Shown: one piece after another, positions 15,098 through 23,849 of the stretch
Position numbering within the stretch: position 1 is the first letter of the stretch
How the letters are laid out: each line of letters begins with the position of its first letter
Origin: a virus
Length of the DNA stretch: 40,676 nucleotides
Virus record (IMG/VR): IMGVR_UViG_3300022888_000017
Coordinates: 1 to 40,676 of that record
Strand: one strand, 5' to 3'
Notes under the pieces: generated by a model
What the model was told of the DNA's origin: nothing
Database searches by the model: none
The model's input: only the letters and a program-made list of their open reading frames with translations
Program-made: the position numbers and the translations under genes

Positions 15098-16499
15098 GAA
15101 TTCGGACACCTATGCTAGAAAAGCTTCGCCATCATTTTCAGGTACACCCACAGGTATTAGTGCGACACATATAACTACTGGAGTATTACCTGTTGGGGTA
15201 ACTGGTGGTTCAGGACTTACAGATCCATTACAAAAGACTGGTGGTGCAATGACTGGTGCAATTACCACTAACTCAACTTTTGATGGAGTAGATATTGCTA
15301 CGAGGGATGCCGTCTTGACTTCAACTACAGCTACCGCAGGTGCCGCTCTACCTAAAGCTGGTGGTGCAATGACAGGCAATATTACAAGTGCATCTGATTT
15401 ATCTTTAGATGTAGAAGGTGATATAACTTTAACTGCACTTTCAGATATTATTCATCAATCAACATCTACAAATTCAACAGCAGGACATCATATCTTTAAA
15501 TCTTATAACACAGAAATTATGAGGATTGATGGATTGCAGAATAGAGTAGGCATCGGGGATTCTACACCTAATGATAAGTTGCAAGTTGCAGGTACAATTA
15601 CTTCTCAACACGATATAGGTTCTGATACAGTCTATAACCTATTTTCTGCAAGAAGTTCTCGAACCAATAATGATTATGGTGGTTTAGATAAGCAGTATAT
15701 GCAGATGAACTTTGCGACTCCGGGTCCTAATACTAATGGTGAGAGTAATCAACACGGATATGGTGATTTAAGATTTGCTTTTGTTGATGGCTACGATACT
15801 ACATTTCATGATAGAGTTACATTCCAAGCTAAAGGCAATGTCGGCATCCGGACAGTGGATCCTGATGCTGTTCTTGAGATACGAGGCCAAAACGAAGCCA
15901 CTGGGAGTAGTTCTCATGGTGCCGAAGAACCTATAACAATGATTAGAGGTGCTAATGGGTCTACTGTTCAAGAATGGGTTCATGCTACAAAACACACAAC
16001 TTCCGGATACGTTTCCAACACTACGAATTATTCATGGTATAAACTTTTTTCGCCCGGAGGATATTCTAGTGCGGGAAGCCCAGGATTTTGGGACATTACT
16101 TGTCATATAAGTGGAAATCATGCGACAGCGGGAGCAATTCAAAAGTTTTATCTTTTACAATCGAATAATCACTCAGGCGTTGGCAGTCATGGTGGTGCAA
16201 ATTACTCAGTTTGTAAAAGATATTGTGATATGAATACAGGTGGTGGAGCATATAGTGCTTCAATAACTGCAACTCCATATTATCTTAGTAGTGGTAGTGG
16301 TAACAACAATGCTACATTTTTCTTTAAATGTGTTCATACTGCTAGAGAACCTCAATTTACTTTTTATGCAAAATATATTGGTTGTACTGGATCAACTGCT
16401 GGAGCCTATGAACAGTCTGTATCATTCTTAGGAACTGCAATAAATAATAATCATCAACCGGCTAATATATCTACAGTAGCACTTACCACTTATCATTAA
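15048..16499 (+). CDS. Long tail-fibre protein with VGIG shaft motifs and variable knob
   Basis: A 483-residue fibre starting MSKARNMASFKRSDGTLNSD. It has the FSGTPTGISATHITTGVLPV linker, two KAGGAMTG motifs, and shaft motifs NRVGIGDSTPNDKLQVAGTI and NVGIRTVDPDAVLEIRG that normally lead into fibre ends or S74 domains. No S74 catalytic block is present; instead a unique 190-residue Ser/Gly/Tyr-rich C-terminal domain ends NISTVALTTYH. It is probably a receptor-binding fibre. Confidence 0.75.
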   Translation: MSKARNMASFKRSDGTLNSDTYARKASPSFSGTPTGISATHITTGVLPVGVTGGSGLTDPLQKTGGAMTGAITTNSTFDGVDIATRDAVLTSTTATAGAALPKAGGAMTGNITSASDLSLDVEGDITLTALSDIIHQSTSTNSTAGHHIFKSYNTEIMRIDGLQNRVGIGDSTPNDKLQVAGTITSQHDIGSDTVYNLFSARSSRTNNDYGGLDKQYMQMNFATPGPNTNGESNQHGYGDLRFAFVDGYDTTFHDRVTFQAKGNVGIRTVDPDAVLEIRGQNEATGSSSHGAEEPITMIRGANGSTVQEWVHATKHTTSGYVSNTTNYSWYKLFSPGGYSSAGSPGFWDITCHISGNHATAGAIQKFYLLQSNNHSGVGSHGGANYSVCKRYCDMNTGGGAYSASITATPYYLSSGSGNNNATFFFKCVHTAREPQFTFYAKYIGCTGSTAGAYEQSVSFLGTAINNNHQPANISTVALTTYH

Positions 16500-16509
16500 G
16501 GGCATTCTA

Positions 16510-16743
16510 ATGGAAATTTATATGGAATACAAAAAATCAGATATGTCTATTACTGGTTTTGTTTTTGAAGATAATACACATTATGAAGAAACAGATACAC
16601 ACAATATTTCAACTAACAAGATTGAATGGTTAGAAGAAAAAACAGTTGAAGATATGACCCTGATAAAAACTTATGAGGATGTTATGGATACAATAAATAA
16701 CACACATCAAGTAAGTGAATTAGGGGTAGTAAGTAAACCTTAA
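16510..16743 (+). CDS. Small acidic protein of unknown function
   Basis: A 77-residue acidic protein (MEIYMEYKKSDMSITGFVFE; many Glu, Asp and Thr). It occupies the partner-gene position after a fibre but lacks both the KYPK and LRDLP tails. A remnant encoding a KYPKPE tail lies immediately after its stop in another frame, so this gene may have displaced, or lost, that tail. No signal peptide or membrane segment is visible, and I do not recognise a family. Confidence 0.5.
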   Translation: MEIYMEYKKSDMSITGFVFEDNTHYEETDTHNISTNKIEWLEEKTVEDMTLIKTYEDVMDTINNTHQVSELGVVSKP

Positions 16744-16749
16744 AACACG

Positions 16750-16794
16750 ATGACAGTTCAAGCTATAAAAAATAAATACCCAAAACCTGAATAA
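16750..16794 (+). pseudogene. Remnant of a KYPK-family partner gene 3' end
   Basis: A 14-codon frame, MTVQAIKNKYPKPE, matches the AIKxKYPKP ending of the partner family almost exactly and carries nothing else. It sits between an unrelated small gene and a fibre gene start. A 15-base string around its stop (AAACCTGAATAATAT) recurs at 17960-17974 after the last partner gene. This looks like the leftover 3' end of a replaced gene. Confidence 0.65.
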
Positions 16795-16808
16795 TATAGA
16801 GATAGAGC

Positions 16809-17684
16809 ATGAGTAAAGCCCGAAATATGGCGTCATTTAAACGTAGTGACGGTACACTTGATGACAACATCTATTCTAGAAAAGCTTCGCCATCATTTTC
16901 AGGTACACCCACAGGTATTAGTGCTTCTCATATAACTACTGGAGTACTACCTGTTGGAGTAACAGGAGGGTCTGGATTGACTGCTCTAGGAATAATTGGT
17001 TCTGGTACTTTATCAAGTGGTGTTACAGGTGGATCAGGATTGAACGCATTAAGTGCTTCTAATTTATCTGCTGGAACAGTACCTGATGCTAGGTTTCCTT
17101 CAACTCTACCTGCGGCTAGTGGCGCAAATCTTACCGCTTTACCTGCGGCTAATATTACAGGAGAGCTACCTGTTGGAGTAACAGGAGGGTCTGGATTGAA
17201 TGCATTAAGTACTACCAAATCAGATGTAGGATTAGGTAATGTAGAAAATACTGCATTATCTACATGGAGTGGATCAACTAATTTAGTTACTATCGGCCGA
17301 CTGACTTCCGAGATAAAAACAGCGAATCATGTTTATGGAACTGACTGGTATAATCATGGAAGTGGAGGTGGATCAGACATATATTTAAGAACCCCTATTG
17401 TACATAATGAAAGTAATATGTTTAATATTGAGGTATTATCATATGAATATGGGGGATCTTATGCTGGTTCTTATATGTTTGGTGCATATGCTTATGGTGG
17501 TAGCACTATGATTAGTGTTAGAACTACTACAATACATGGCCGTAGTATTTCCATGGGGGTTACTAATAATAAAATTTGGTGTAGAATAAATGGAGGAGCC
17601 GGATATTATAACCATTATTGTTTTCGCTATCACGGATGGCAAGCTAAAGATAATTCCGGTTTTTCATGGGGGAACTCAGCATGA
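16809..17684 (+). CDS. Tail-fibre protein with variable C-terminal knob
   Basis: A 291-residue protein that starts like 15048 (MSKARNMASFKRSDGTLDDN). The middle is an expanded linker with repeated GELPVGVTGGSGLNALS-type units and a TKSDVGLGNVENTALSTW motif, which is common in phage fibres. The knob from about residue 160 is Tyr/Gly/His-rich and ends DNSGFSWGNSA. It is the last fibre before the neck genes. Confidence 0.75.
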   Translation: MSKARNMASFKRSDGTLDDNIYSRKASPSFSGTPTGISASHITTGVLPVGVTGGSGLTALGIIGSGTLSSGVTGGSGLNALSASNLSAGTVPDARFPSTLPAASGANLTALPAANITGELPVGVTGGSGLNALSTTKSDVGLGNVENTALSTWSGSTNLVTIGRLTSEIKTANHVYGTDWYNHGSGGGSDIYLRTPIVHNESNMFNIEVLSYEYGGSYAGSYMFGAYAYGGSTMISVRTTTIHGRSISMGVTNNKIWCRINGGAGYYNHYCFRYHGWQAKDNSGFSWGNSA

Positions 17685-17947
17685 ATAATCTACCTGAACC
17701 TAATCCAGATATAATTCTAAAAATAGAAGAAGCTAATAAATGGAAAAATGATAGACTGAATACTTATGAATTATGGAATAATCAATTAGATAAACTATGG
17801 CATGATATAGACAATGGAACATTAGATAAAAATGGTGAATGGTATAAAGCAATAAAACAAATAAAAGAAGATAACCCTAAACCGGTTAACTTAGAAGAAT
17901 TACAAGAAGAAATTGAAGAGATGATTACTGCAGAACGGGAAGCTTAA
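17681..17947 (+). CDS. Small fibre-partner protein, diverged KYPK family
   Basis: An 88-residue protein. I chose ATG 17681, which overlaps the previous stop as ATGA; a start 15 bases earlier is possible. It has a diverged form of the partner tail: WKNDRLNTYELWNNQLDKLW followed by WYKAIKQIKEDNPKP, then an added acidic helix (LEELQEEIEEMITAEREA). The NQLDKLW block matches the DQLD core known from phage homologues. It ends the fibre array. Confidence 0.68.
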   Translation: MNNLPEPNPDIILKIEEANKWKNDRLNTYELWNNQLDKLWHDIDNGTLDKNGEWYKAIKQIKEDNPKPVNLEELQEEIEEMITAEREA

Positions 17948-18059
17948 GGTAGCTTCCGGAAACCTGAATAATATTACGTATTATACCCATATAATTTTCC
18001 TATGTTCAATGATTATTGCAATGGTGATTTTACTTGTATCTTTTAGATAATGGTGGTAT
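17948..18059 (+). other. Intergenic segment between fibre array and neck genes
   Basis: The 160 bases to the next gene contain the 15-base repeat at 17960-17974 and a possible 13-codon hydrophobic frame at 18009-18050 (MIIAMVILLVSFR) without a clear ribosome site. I see no terminator hairpin. The stretch leads into a late-promoter box at 18060. Confidence 0.4.
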
Positions 18060-18067
18060 TATAAATA
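18060..18067 (+). promoter_or_regulatory. T4-type late promoter box TATAAATA
   Basis: An exact late box sits 40 bases before the GTG start at 18108, with AAGGAGAA in the leader. It is well placed to drive the neck and terminase operon (18108-23350). Confidence 0.75.
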
Positions 18068-18107
18068 GTTATAGAAATACCAACTAAACTATTACAAGGA
18101 GAATATT

Positions 18108-18449
18108 GTGGCGTTAACCCTCCAAAAACAAACTCTTAATTTTGTGTTAGATCAAGGCTGCACTTTTTCCAAAGTTGTTGTCGCTAAAGATTCAGCATCA
18201 GTAAATGTAGCTATTTCATCTGGTACTGCTACTGCTAAAATGCGACAATCATATCATTCAGCAAATAATATATATAGTTTCACTGCAGGAATTGCGGGAT
18301 CTAATGTAACAATCTCCATGACCTCTACCCAAACTTCAGCTATTCCAGCCGGGAATTATGTATATGATATTGAATATACACAATCAGGTGGAGATATAGA
18401 ACGAGTAGTAGAAGGTCTTATCACAGTTTCGCCGGAGGCAACAAAATAA
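18108..18449 (+). CDS. Small virion protein upstream of gp13
   Basis: A 113-residue protein with a GTG start preceded by AAGGAGAA. Its layout (LNFVLDQGCTFSKVVVAKDS, ATAKMRQSYHS, MTSTQTSAIPAGNYVYDIEY, VEGLITVSPEATK) matches a common phage beta-sandwich protein found near neck or baseplate genes, where it is thought to serve as an adaptor or fibre-attachment component. That role is not proven. Its stop overlaps the next start (TAATG), so it is translated with gp13. Confidence 0.65.
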   Translation: MALTLQKQTLNFVLDQGCTFSKVVVAKDSASVNVAISSGTATAKMRQSYHSANNIYSFTAGIAGSNVTISMTSTQTSAIPAGNYVYDIEYTQSGGDIERVVEGLITVSPEATK

Positions 18450-19462
18450 TGGCACAGCCAACTACTAAAGCAACTTTTAAAGATTATTGTAAACGAAAAC
18501 TTGGATGGCCGGTAGTAGACCTGAATCTAGATGATGATCAAGTGGAAGATTGTATAGACGATGCTTTTCAGTTTTATCAAGAATATCATTATGATGCTAC
18601 AGAAAATGTTTATCTTAAACACCAAGTATCCGCTTCTACTGTTAAATTAGCATCTGCTCCCACTGGTACTTTTACAGCTGGTGAATATATCACTGGTGGA
18701 ACGAGTGGTGTTAGAGCAAAAGTACATGAGTATCATAGTGCTAATACAACATTGAGATTTAAAGACCCAGAAGTTAAATATGGTGGTGATGGGAATACGT
18801 ATTTCAGTAATACTACTACTACGTTTTCAACAAGTGAAACTCTCACAGGAGAAAATTCTAGTGCTACTGCAACAACCCACAGCTCTACACCAGTTGTTAT
18901 AGGTGATTATGATAACAAATATATTGCAATTGCCGAAGCTATTATTGGGGTAAGAAGAGTAATGTCTTTTTCAGATGATGTATCTAATTCTTCTATGTGG
19001 TCAGTTAAATATCAATTTGCTTTGAGTCAAGTTCAAGGTAATTTGGGGGGTATGGATCTAGTAACACATAAACTGAACCAACAACACATGTCATTAATTA
19101 ATGAAATGTTTACAGGTGCGATTTTATTTAGATATAATCGACACGCAGATAAATTACATCTTGATGTTTCGTGGGGAGTAGATGTAGATGTCGATGCTTG
19201 GGTGATTGTTGAATGTGATAAAATTCTTGATCCCGCTACATATTCTGATATTTGGGGTGATATGTTTCTTAAACAATATGCTACATTATTGATAAAGAAA
19301 CAATGGGGTCAAAATTTAATTAAATATGAAGGATTACAACTACCTGGGGGAATTTCTCTTAATGGGCGACAAATGTATGATGATGCAGTTGGTGAAATAC
19401 AAGTAATAGAAGAACAAATGCAATTACGCTATGAACTACCTGTAAATCATATGATGGGATAA
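18449..19462 (+). CDS. gp13: Neck protein gp13
   Basis: A 337-residue protein (T4 gp13 is 309). The N-terminus FKDYCKRKLGWPVVDLNLDD, then DQVEDCIDDAFQFYQEYHYD, and the C-terminal VNHMMG are typical of gp13, the neck protein that completes the head after packaging. Residues about 60-150 hold an inserted Thr/Ser/Gly-rich module (FTAGEYITGGTSGVRAKVHE, FSTSETLTGENSSA) of a kind found in many marine phage structural proteins. The downstream gp14, gp15 and terminase genes confirm the call. Confidence 0.9.
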   Translation: MAQPTTKATFKDYCKRKLGWPVVDLNLDDDQVEDCIDDAFQFYQEYHYDATENVYLKHQVSASTVKLASAPTGTFTAGEYITGGTSGVRAKVHEYHSANTTLRFKDPEVKYGGDGNTYFSNTTTTFSTSETLTGENSSATATTHSSTPVVIGDYDNKYIAIAEAIIGVRRVMSFSDDVSNSSMWSVKYQFALSQVQGNLGGMDLVTHKLNQQHMSLINEMFTGAILFRYNRHADKLHLDVSWGVDVDVDAWVIVECDKILDPATYSDIWGDMFLKQYATLLIKKQWGQNLIKYEGLQLPGGISLNGRQMYDDAVGEIQVIEEQMQLRYELPVNHMMG

Positions 19463-19468
19463 CTCTAC

Positions 19469-20332
19469 ATGGCAACTAACCCCTATTTCAATCATTATGG
19501 AAAAAATACCGCCGATCAACGATTGATAGAAAACTTAATGATTGAATCCATCAAAACTCATGGTATTGATGTATCCTATTGTCCAAGAACTATAGTCGAT
19601 GAAGACATATTAATGGGTGAAGATGGACTTTCTCAATATAATAGTGCCCATACAATTGAAATGTATATCAAAACTATTGATGGTTTTGAAGGTGAGGGTG
19701 ATTTTATATCTAAATTTGGATTACAAATAAAAGATCAAATAACCTTTACAGTAGCGAGACGTAGATGGGCTGAATTGGGATTAACTGGTGACGGTAGAGA
19801 TACTGCTCCAAAAGAGGGAGATTTAATATATTTTCCTATGACTAATGCCCTGTTTCAAGTACTGTTCGTAGAGGATGAATCGATATTTTATCAAACTGGT
19901 GGACTACAAGTTTTCGATCTCTTATGTGAAATGTTTACTTATTCAAATCAAAAACTGAATACTGGTGTAGATGATATTGATAAAATTGAACGACTACAAG
20001 CCTACTCTTTAAATTTTACTATGAATGTTGGAAGTGGGAACTATACTGTAGAAGAAATTGTATATCAAGGAAGTTCTTTGGCGGAGGCAACTGTACAAGG
20101 AGAAGTTGCTAGTTGGAATGCTACAACTAAAATATTAAATCTTATTAATATGACAGGTAATTTTTCAGGAACTTCTAATATTATTGGTAACAGTTCGGGA
20201 GTAAGCTATTCCGTTACTGCATTAGATGCCCAAGATTCTACTTCAGCTTTCGTTGGTGATAATTTAGCAATAGAACAAGAAGCCGATTCTATTATTGATT
20301 TCACTGAAGGTAATCCGTTTGGGAGCTTATAA
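19469..20332 (+). CDS. gp14: Neck protein gp14
   Basis: A 287-residue protein (T4 gp14 is 256). The conserved signature includes LIENLMIESIKTHGIDVSYC, EDILMGEDGLSQYNSAH and EGDLIYFPMTNALFQVLFVE. It forms the neck with gp13. Residues about 190-265 carry an inserted repeat module (VQGEVASWNATTKILNLINM, TGNFSGTSNIIGNSSG) like that in gp13. Its stop overlaps the gp15 start (TAATG). Confidence 0.9.
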   Translation: MATNPYFNHYGKNTADQRLIENLMIESIKTHGIDVSYCPRTIVDEDILMGEDGLSQYNSAHTIEMYIKTIDGFEGEGDFISKFGLQIKDQITFTVARRRWAELGLTGDGRDTAPKEGDLIYFPMTNALFQVLFVEDESIFYQTGGLQVFDLLCEMFTYSNQKLNTGVDDIDKIERLQAYSLNFTMNVGSGNYTVEEIVYQGSSLAEATVQGEVASWNATTKILNLINMTGNFSGTSNIIGNSSGVSYSVTALDAQDSTSAFVGDNLAIEQEADSIIDFTEGNPFGSL

Positions 20333-21273
20333 TGTTAGGAACTACTTATTACCATGAAACTATTAGAAAATATGTTGCAGTTTTTGGAACTCTCTTTAAT
20401 GATATTAATATTCAAAGGAAAAACTCCTCAGATGTAATAATTCAACAAATTAAAGTTCCTATCGCGTATGAAGCTAAAGATAAGATGCTATTACGTGTAA
20501 GAAGGGGTTCCAAGACAGATGAAAGTATTGGAACGAGTTTACCGAGAATGGGATTTGGATTAACTTCTATTCTATATGACCCACTTAGAAAATTAAATAC
20601 GTTGGGTCAAACTTATGCAGCAAATAATGCAACCTCTTCTACTACACTATTAAAGCAGTATAATCCTGTACCTTATAATTTTGAGTTTGAGTTGTCTGCA
20701 ATGGTAGATAATTCAGAAGATGGCGCGCAGATTTTTGAGCAAATCATCCCATTTTTTACACCGGAGTTTACAGTTAGTGTGAACTTGGTTCCTTCCATGA
20801 ATATTAAACCTGATATTACAATAATATTAAATGATGTTTCTATTGAGGATTCTTATGAAGGTGATTTAACTGTAAGAAGAGAAATAATATGGAGCTTAAA
20901 TTTTACATTGAAGGGGTTTATTTATCCAGATGTTAAATCTGGGTCAGTTGTTAAAACGGTTATAGTACATCTACGTACTCCTGCAGAAGTCGGAGAAACA
21001 GAATATATTATTTTAGAAAATAGTACAGATTTTTCAATAAATCATTTAATTTTGGATGCTGACGCAGGTTCCCCAAATGATACTGGTGTAATGAAAATAC
21101 TTAGTGAAGACAGTTATGATTCATCAATGGCAGGAATAAAAACACGAATAACAACTACTCCTGGAGCAGCTGATGTTATAGCAAGTGATGATTTTGGATA
21201 TTCACAAACAGTTGAATATTTTGATGATACTATAGATAATAATCCAACAACTGGATTGGATGTTAATTTATAA
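20332..21273 (+). CDS. gp15: Tail terminator / sheath stabiliser gp15
   Basis: A 313-residue protein (T4 gp15 is 272). The conserved features are TYYHETIRKYVAVFGTLFND, IQQIKVPIAYEAKDKMLLRV, LPRMGFGLTSILYDPLRKLN and VPYNFEFELSAMVDNSEDGA. gp15 forms the ring that terminates the tail and joins it to the neck. The C-terminal 60 residues are extended relative to T4. Order after gp14 is canonical. Confidence 0.9.
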   Translation: MLGTTYYHETIRKYVAVFGTLFNDINIQRKNSSDVIIQQIKVPIAYEAKDKMLLRVRRGSKTDESIGTSLPRMGFGLTSILYDPLRKLNTLGQTYAANNATSSTTLLKQYNPVPYNFEFELSAMVDNSEDGAQIFEQIIPFFTPEFTVSVNLVPSMNIKPDITIILNDVSIEDSYEGDLTVRREIIWSLNFTLKGFIYPDVKSGSVVKTVIVHLRTPAEVGETEYIILENSTDFSINHLILDADAGSPNDTGVMKILSEDSYDSSMAGIKTRITTTPGAADVIASDDFGYSQTVEYFDDTIDNNPTTGLDVNL

Positions 21274-21285
21274 TGATAGGAAAAA

Positions 21286-21726
21286 ATGGAAAACATAATA
21301 GACCAAAGAATAGACGAAATTCTTGAGATTACAAGTCTTGTTCCCACCTCAGAATTAAAGCCTGTACCTGACCAAAGAATCAAACCAAAAACTGATGGTA
21401 AGGATGAAGATACGGATTATGAGTATGCGAGAGAAAATTACTACAACCTCATTGAGAGAAATCAAGATGCCGTAGAAGAAATGTTAGAGATAGCTAAACA
21501 ATCGGAATCTCCTCGTGCATTTGAAGTTGTAGGACAGCTAATCAAAGCAGGGTTAGATGCAAACAAGGAAATGATGGGTCTACATAAGACCAAGAAGGAA
21601 TTGAAAATAGAAAAGGGTGGAACTACGTCATTGGTAAATAATGCAGTGTTTGTGGGGAGTACAGCTGAATTACAAAAAATGTTGAAAATGCACAAAGTTG
21701 AAGAGGAGCCACGTAATGGCATCTGA
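21286..21726 (+). CDS. gp16: Small terminase subunit gp16
   Basis: A 146-residue protein (T4 gp16 is 164). It has an acidic N-terminal half (KDEDTDYEYARENYYNLIER) and central helices (AVEEMLEIAKQSESPRAFEV, VGQLIKAGLDANKEMMGLHK), as expected for the small terminase that oligomerises and stimulates gp17. AGGAAAAA lies upstream. Its end overlaps the start of the large subunit. Confidence 0.85.
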   Translation: MENIIDQRIDEILEITSLVPTSELKPVPDQRIKPKTDGKDEDTDYEYARENYYNLIERNQDAVEEMLEIAKQSESPRAFEVVGQLIKAGLDANKEMMGLHKTKKELKIEKGGTTSLVNNAVFVGSTAELQKMLKMHKVEEEPRNGI

Positions 21727-23350
21727 AAATTACCTCGGGAACCCGAATTTAAAAAACGTTGGTCAGAAAATAGATTGGACGAAGACCACCCTCAAAGAAT
21801 ACATGAAGTGCAAAGAGTCTCCTGAATATTTCATAGAAAATTATGTTCAAATTGTACATTTAGACAAAGGTCTAGTGAAATTTAAGATGTATGATTATCA
21901 AAGAGATATGGTTAGAAAATTTAATGATAATCGTTTTGTAATCTGTAAATTACCTCGACAAACAGGAAAATCAACTACAATTATTTCCTTCCTTCTTCAT
22001 TATATTCTGTTCAATGAAAGTGTTAACGTTGCTATTCTTGCCAACAAGGGTGCAACAGCAAGAGAACTCCTATCTAGATTACAACTTGCATACGAACATC
22101 TACCTAAGTGGTTACAACAAGGCGCAGTTGTATGGAACAAAGGTAATATTGAAATAGAGAATGGGTCTAAAGTTATTGCCTCAGCAACTTCTAGTTCTGC
22201 TGTTCGAGGTAGTTCATTTAATATCATTTTTCTTGATGAGTTTGCTCACGTTCCACAAAACATAGCAGAACAATTTTTCACTTCTGTTTATCCTACAATT
22301 TCTTCTGGTGAATCGACTAAGGTACTTATTGTTTCAACTCCACTTGGACTGAATATGTTCTATAAAATGTGGATAGAAGCAGAAGAAAAAAGAAGTGACT
22401 ATGTACCAATTGCAGTTCATTGGTCAGAGATGCCGGGGAGAGATGCAAAGTGGAAAGAGGAAACAATACGTAATACTTCTGAATTACAGTTCACACAAGA
22501 ATTTGAATGTGAATTTGTCGGGTCAACCTATACATTAATTGCTCCATCAAAACTTAGAACGTTAGTTTTTGTAAATCCAATACACAGTAATAATCATTTG
22601 GATGTATTTCAAGAACCAATAAAAAATCATGTATATGCTTTAGTGGCGGATACTGCTCAAGGAAAAGGTGTAGATTATTCAGCCTTTATTGTATTTGATG
22701 TTACTACTACACCCCATAGACAAGTAGCAAAATTTAAAGATAATACTATTTCACCCCTATTGTACCCCAATGTAATTTACAATGTAGGGAATAAGTATAA
22801 TATGGCTCATGTTTTGATTGAGGTGAATGATATTGGTTCTCAAGTTGCGGATACTCTACACTATGATTTAGAGTATGAAAACATAATGATTGTTACACAG
22901 AGAGGGAGAGCTGGTCAACAAATTGGTGGTGGCTTTACAAAGAACATTCAGTTAGGACTAAGAACGAGTAAACAAATTAAGAGAATTGGTTGTGCAACTC
23001 TAAAAGATATGATAGAACAAGAACAATTGATTATTCCAGATTTTGATACGATTAGTGAACTTACCACATTTGCTCTACGAAATAATACATATCAAGCAGA
23101 AGAAGGTTCTCATGATGATTTGGCGATGTGTTTAGTTATATTTTCGTGGTTGGTGAATCAACGATATTTTAAGGAATTGACAAATATGGATATCAGAAAA
23201 CAGTTGTGGGAAGAACAAATGGAAACTTTAGAACAAGATATGTTGCCGTTTGGAATTATAGATAGTGGATTGGAAGAAGAAACTTTTAAAGATGCTGGTG
23301 GGCAAACCTGGACAGTTGATGATAGTAATAATAGAAGATTATATAATTAA
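21716..23350 (+). CDS. gp17: Large terminase subunit gp17
   Basis: A 544-residue protein (T4 gp17 is 610). I chose ATG 21716 because GAGGAG lies at the right distance; an in-frame ATG 18 bases upstream is less well placed. Motifs: Walker A CKLPRQTGKSTT (about residues 78-88), Walker B NIIFLDEFAHVP (169-180), and nuclease motifs VADTAQGKGVDYSAF, LIEVNDIGSQVADTL and SHDDLAMCLVIF with the acidic residues in place. It packages and cuts concatemeric DNA at the portal. No intron or frameshift is seen. Confidence 0.95.
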   Translation: MASENYLGNPNLKNVGQKIDWTKTTLKEYMKCKESPEYFIENYVQIVHLDKGLVKFKMYDYQRDMVRKFNDNRFVICKLPRQTGKSTTIISFLLHYILFNESVNVAILANKGATARELLSRLQLAYEHLPKWLQQGAVVWNKGNIEIENGSKVIASATSSSAVRGSSFNIIFLDEFAHVPQNIAEQFFTSVYPTISSGESTKVLIVSTPLGLNMFYKMWIEAEEKRSDYVPIAVHWSEMPGRDAKWKEETIRNTSELQFTQEFECEFVGSTYTLIAPSKLRTLVFVNPIHSNNHLDVFQEPIKNHVYALVADTAQGKGVDYSAFIVFDVTTTPHRQVAKFKDNTISPLLYPNVIYNVGNKYNMAHVLIEVNDIGSQVADTLHYDLEYENIMIVTQRGRAGQQIGGGFTKNIQLGLRTSKQIKRIGCATLKDMIEQEQLIIPDFDTISELTTFALRNNTYQAEEGSHDDLAMCLVIFSWLVNQRYFKELTNMDIRKQLWEEQMETLEQDMLPFGIIDSGLEEETFKDAGGQTWTVDDSNNRRLYN

Positions 23351-23826
23351 GTAAAAGGATCTATATCACCAAAGTTAACTTCTGTGGGTGGGTGGTTTAT
23401 TTCTGTTATTAAATCCTCAATTTTATTAAGTAAATCAGGTCTTTCCTTTTTTAATCTAGTCAGAAAACTGATAGAACCTGTGACTAGTTGATCTGGTCGA
23501 ATAGTTAATCTTTTTCCTATTTTTCTTTTATTAGATATTTCAAGGTGTTCGGGATTTACACAAGATGGATTGAAACAAGTTTGGGTTATTACTTCATGAT
23601 CAGCAATTTCACCATGGAGTCCAGTTGAAGGGGAAAACATACCATACATCATTACTGCAAATCTACTAGCAGGCATGGTTCTTCCCATAACGGAAAACAT
23701 TCCATGTCCTGTTTTATTTTTTGCAGCAAGCCAAATGTGACATTTCGTATTTGTCTCAGAGCAATCAACTTTTTTAAGAAATCTTTTTGTTATACTTTTA
23801 CTATCCCAGAATTTAACTTTGTCCAT
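23347..23826 (-). CDS. HNH homing-type endonuclease
   Basis: A 159-residue reverse-strand protein, the only such gene in the window. The Cys/His arrangement is that of a zinc-binding HNH nuclease: CHIWLAAKNKTGHGMF (around residues 29-44), ASRFAVMMYG, ADHEVITQTCFNPSCVNPEH (75-94) and LEISNKRKI. Free-standing HNH genes in T4-like phages usually spread by homing into phages that lack them. Its stop overlaps the terminase stop (shared TTAA). It has its own CATAAATA late boxes upstream on the reverse strand and an AAAAGG ribosome site. The target is unknown. Confidence 0.85.
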   Translation of the reverse strand: MDKVKFWDSKSITKRFLKKVDCSETNTKCHIWLAAKNKTGHGMFSVMGRTMPASRFAVMMYGMFSPSTGLHGEIADHEVITQTCFNPSCVNPEHLEISNKRKIGKRLTIRPDQLVTGSISFLTRLKKERPDLLNKIEDLITEINHPPTEVNFGDIDPFT

Positions 23827-23841
23827 TTTGACCTTTTTGTA

Positions 23842-23849
23842 TATTTATG
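23842..23849 (-). promoter_or_regulatory. Late promoter box CATAAATA for the HNH gene (reverse strand)
   Basis: Read on the reverse strand this is CATAAATA, a functional late-box variant in T4. It lies 16 bases before the HNH start codon, with AAAAGG between. Confidence 0.55.

Noticed and set aside
182-17947. A diversity-generating retroelement driving fibre variation
   Set aside because: No reverse transcriptase gene and no template/variable repeat pair with adenine-specific differences was seen; repeats here are exact or diverge at all bases.
18009-18050. A 13-codon hydrophobic peptide gene (MIIAMVILLVSFR)
   Set aside because: No ribosome site and no upstream start; the hydrophobic frame may be chance in AT-rich sequence.
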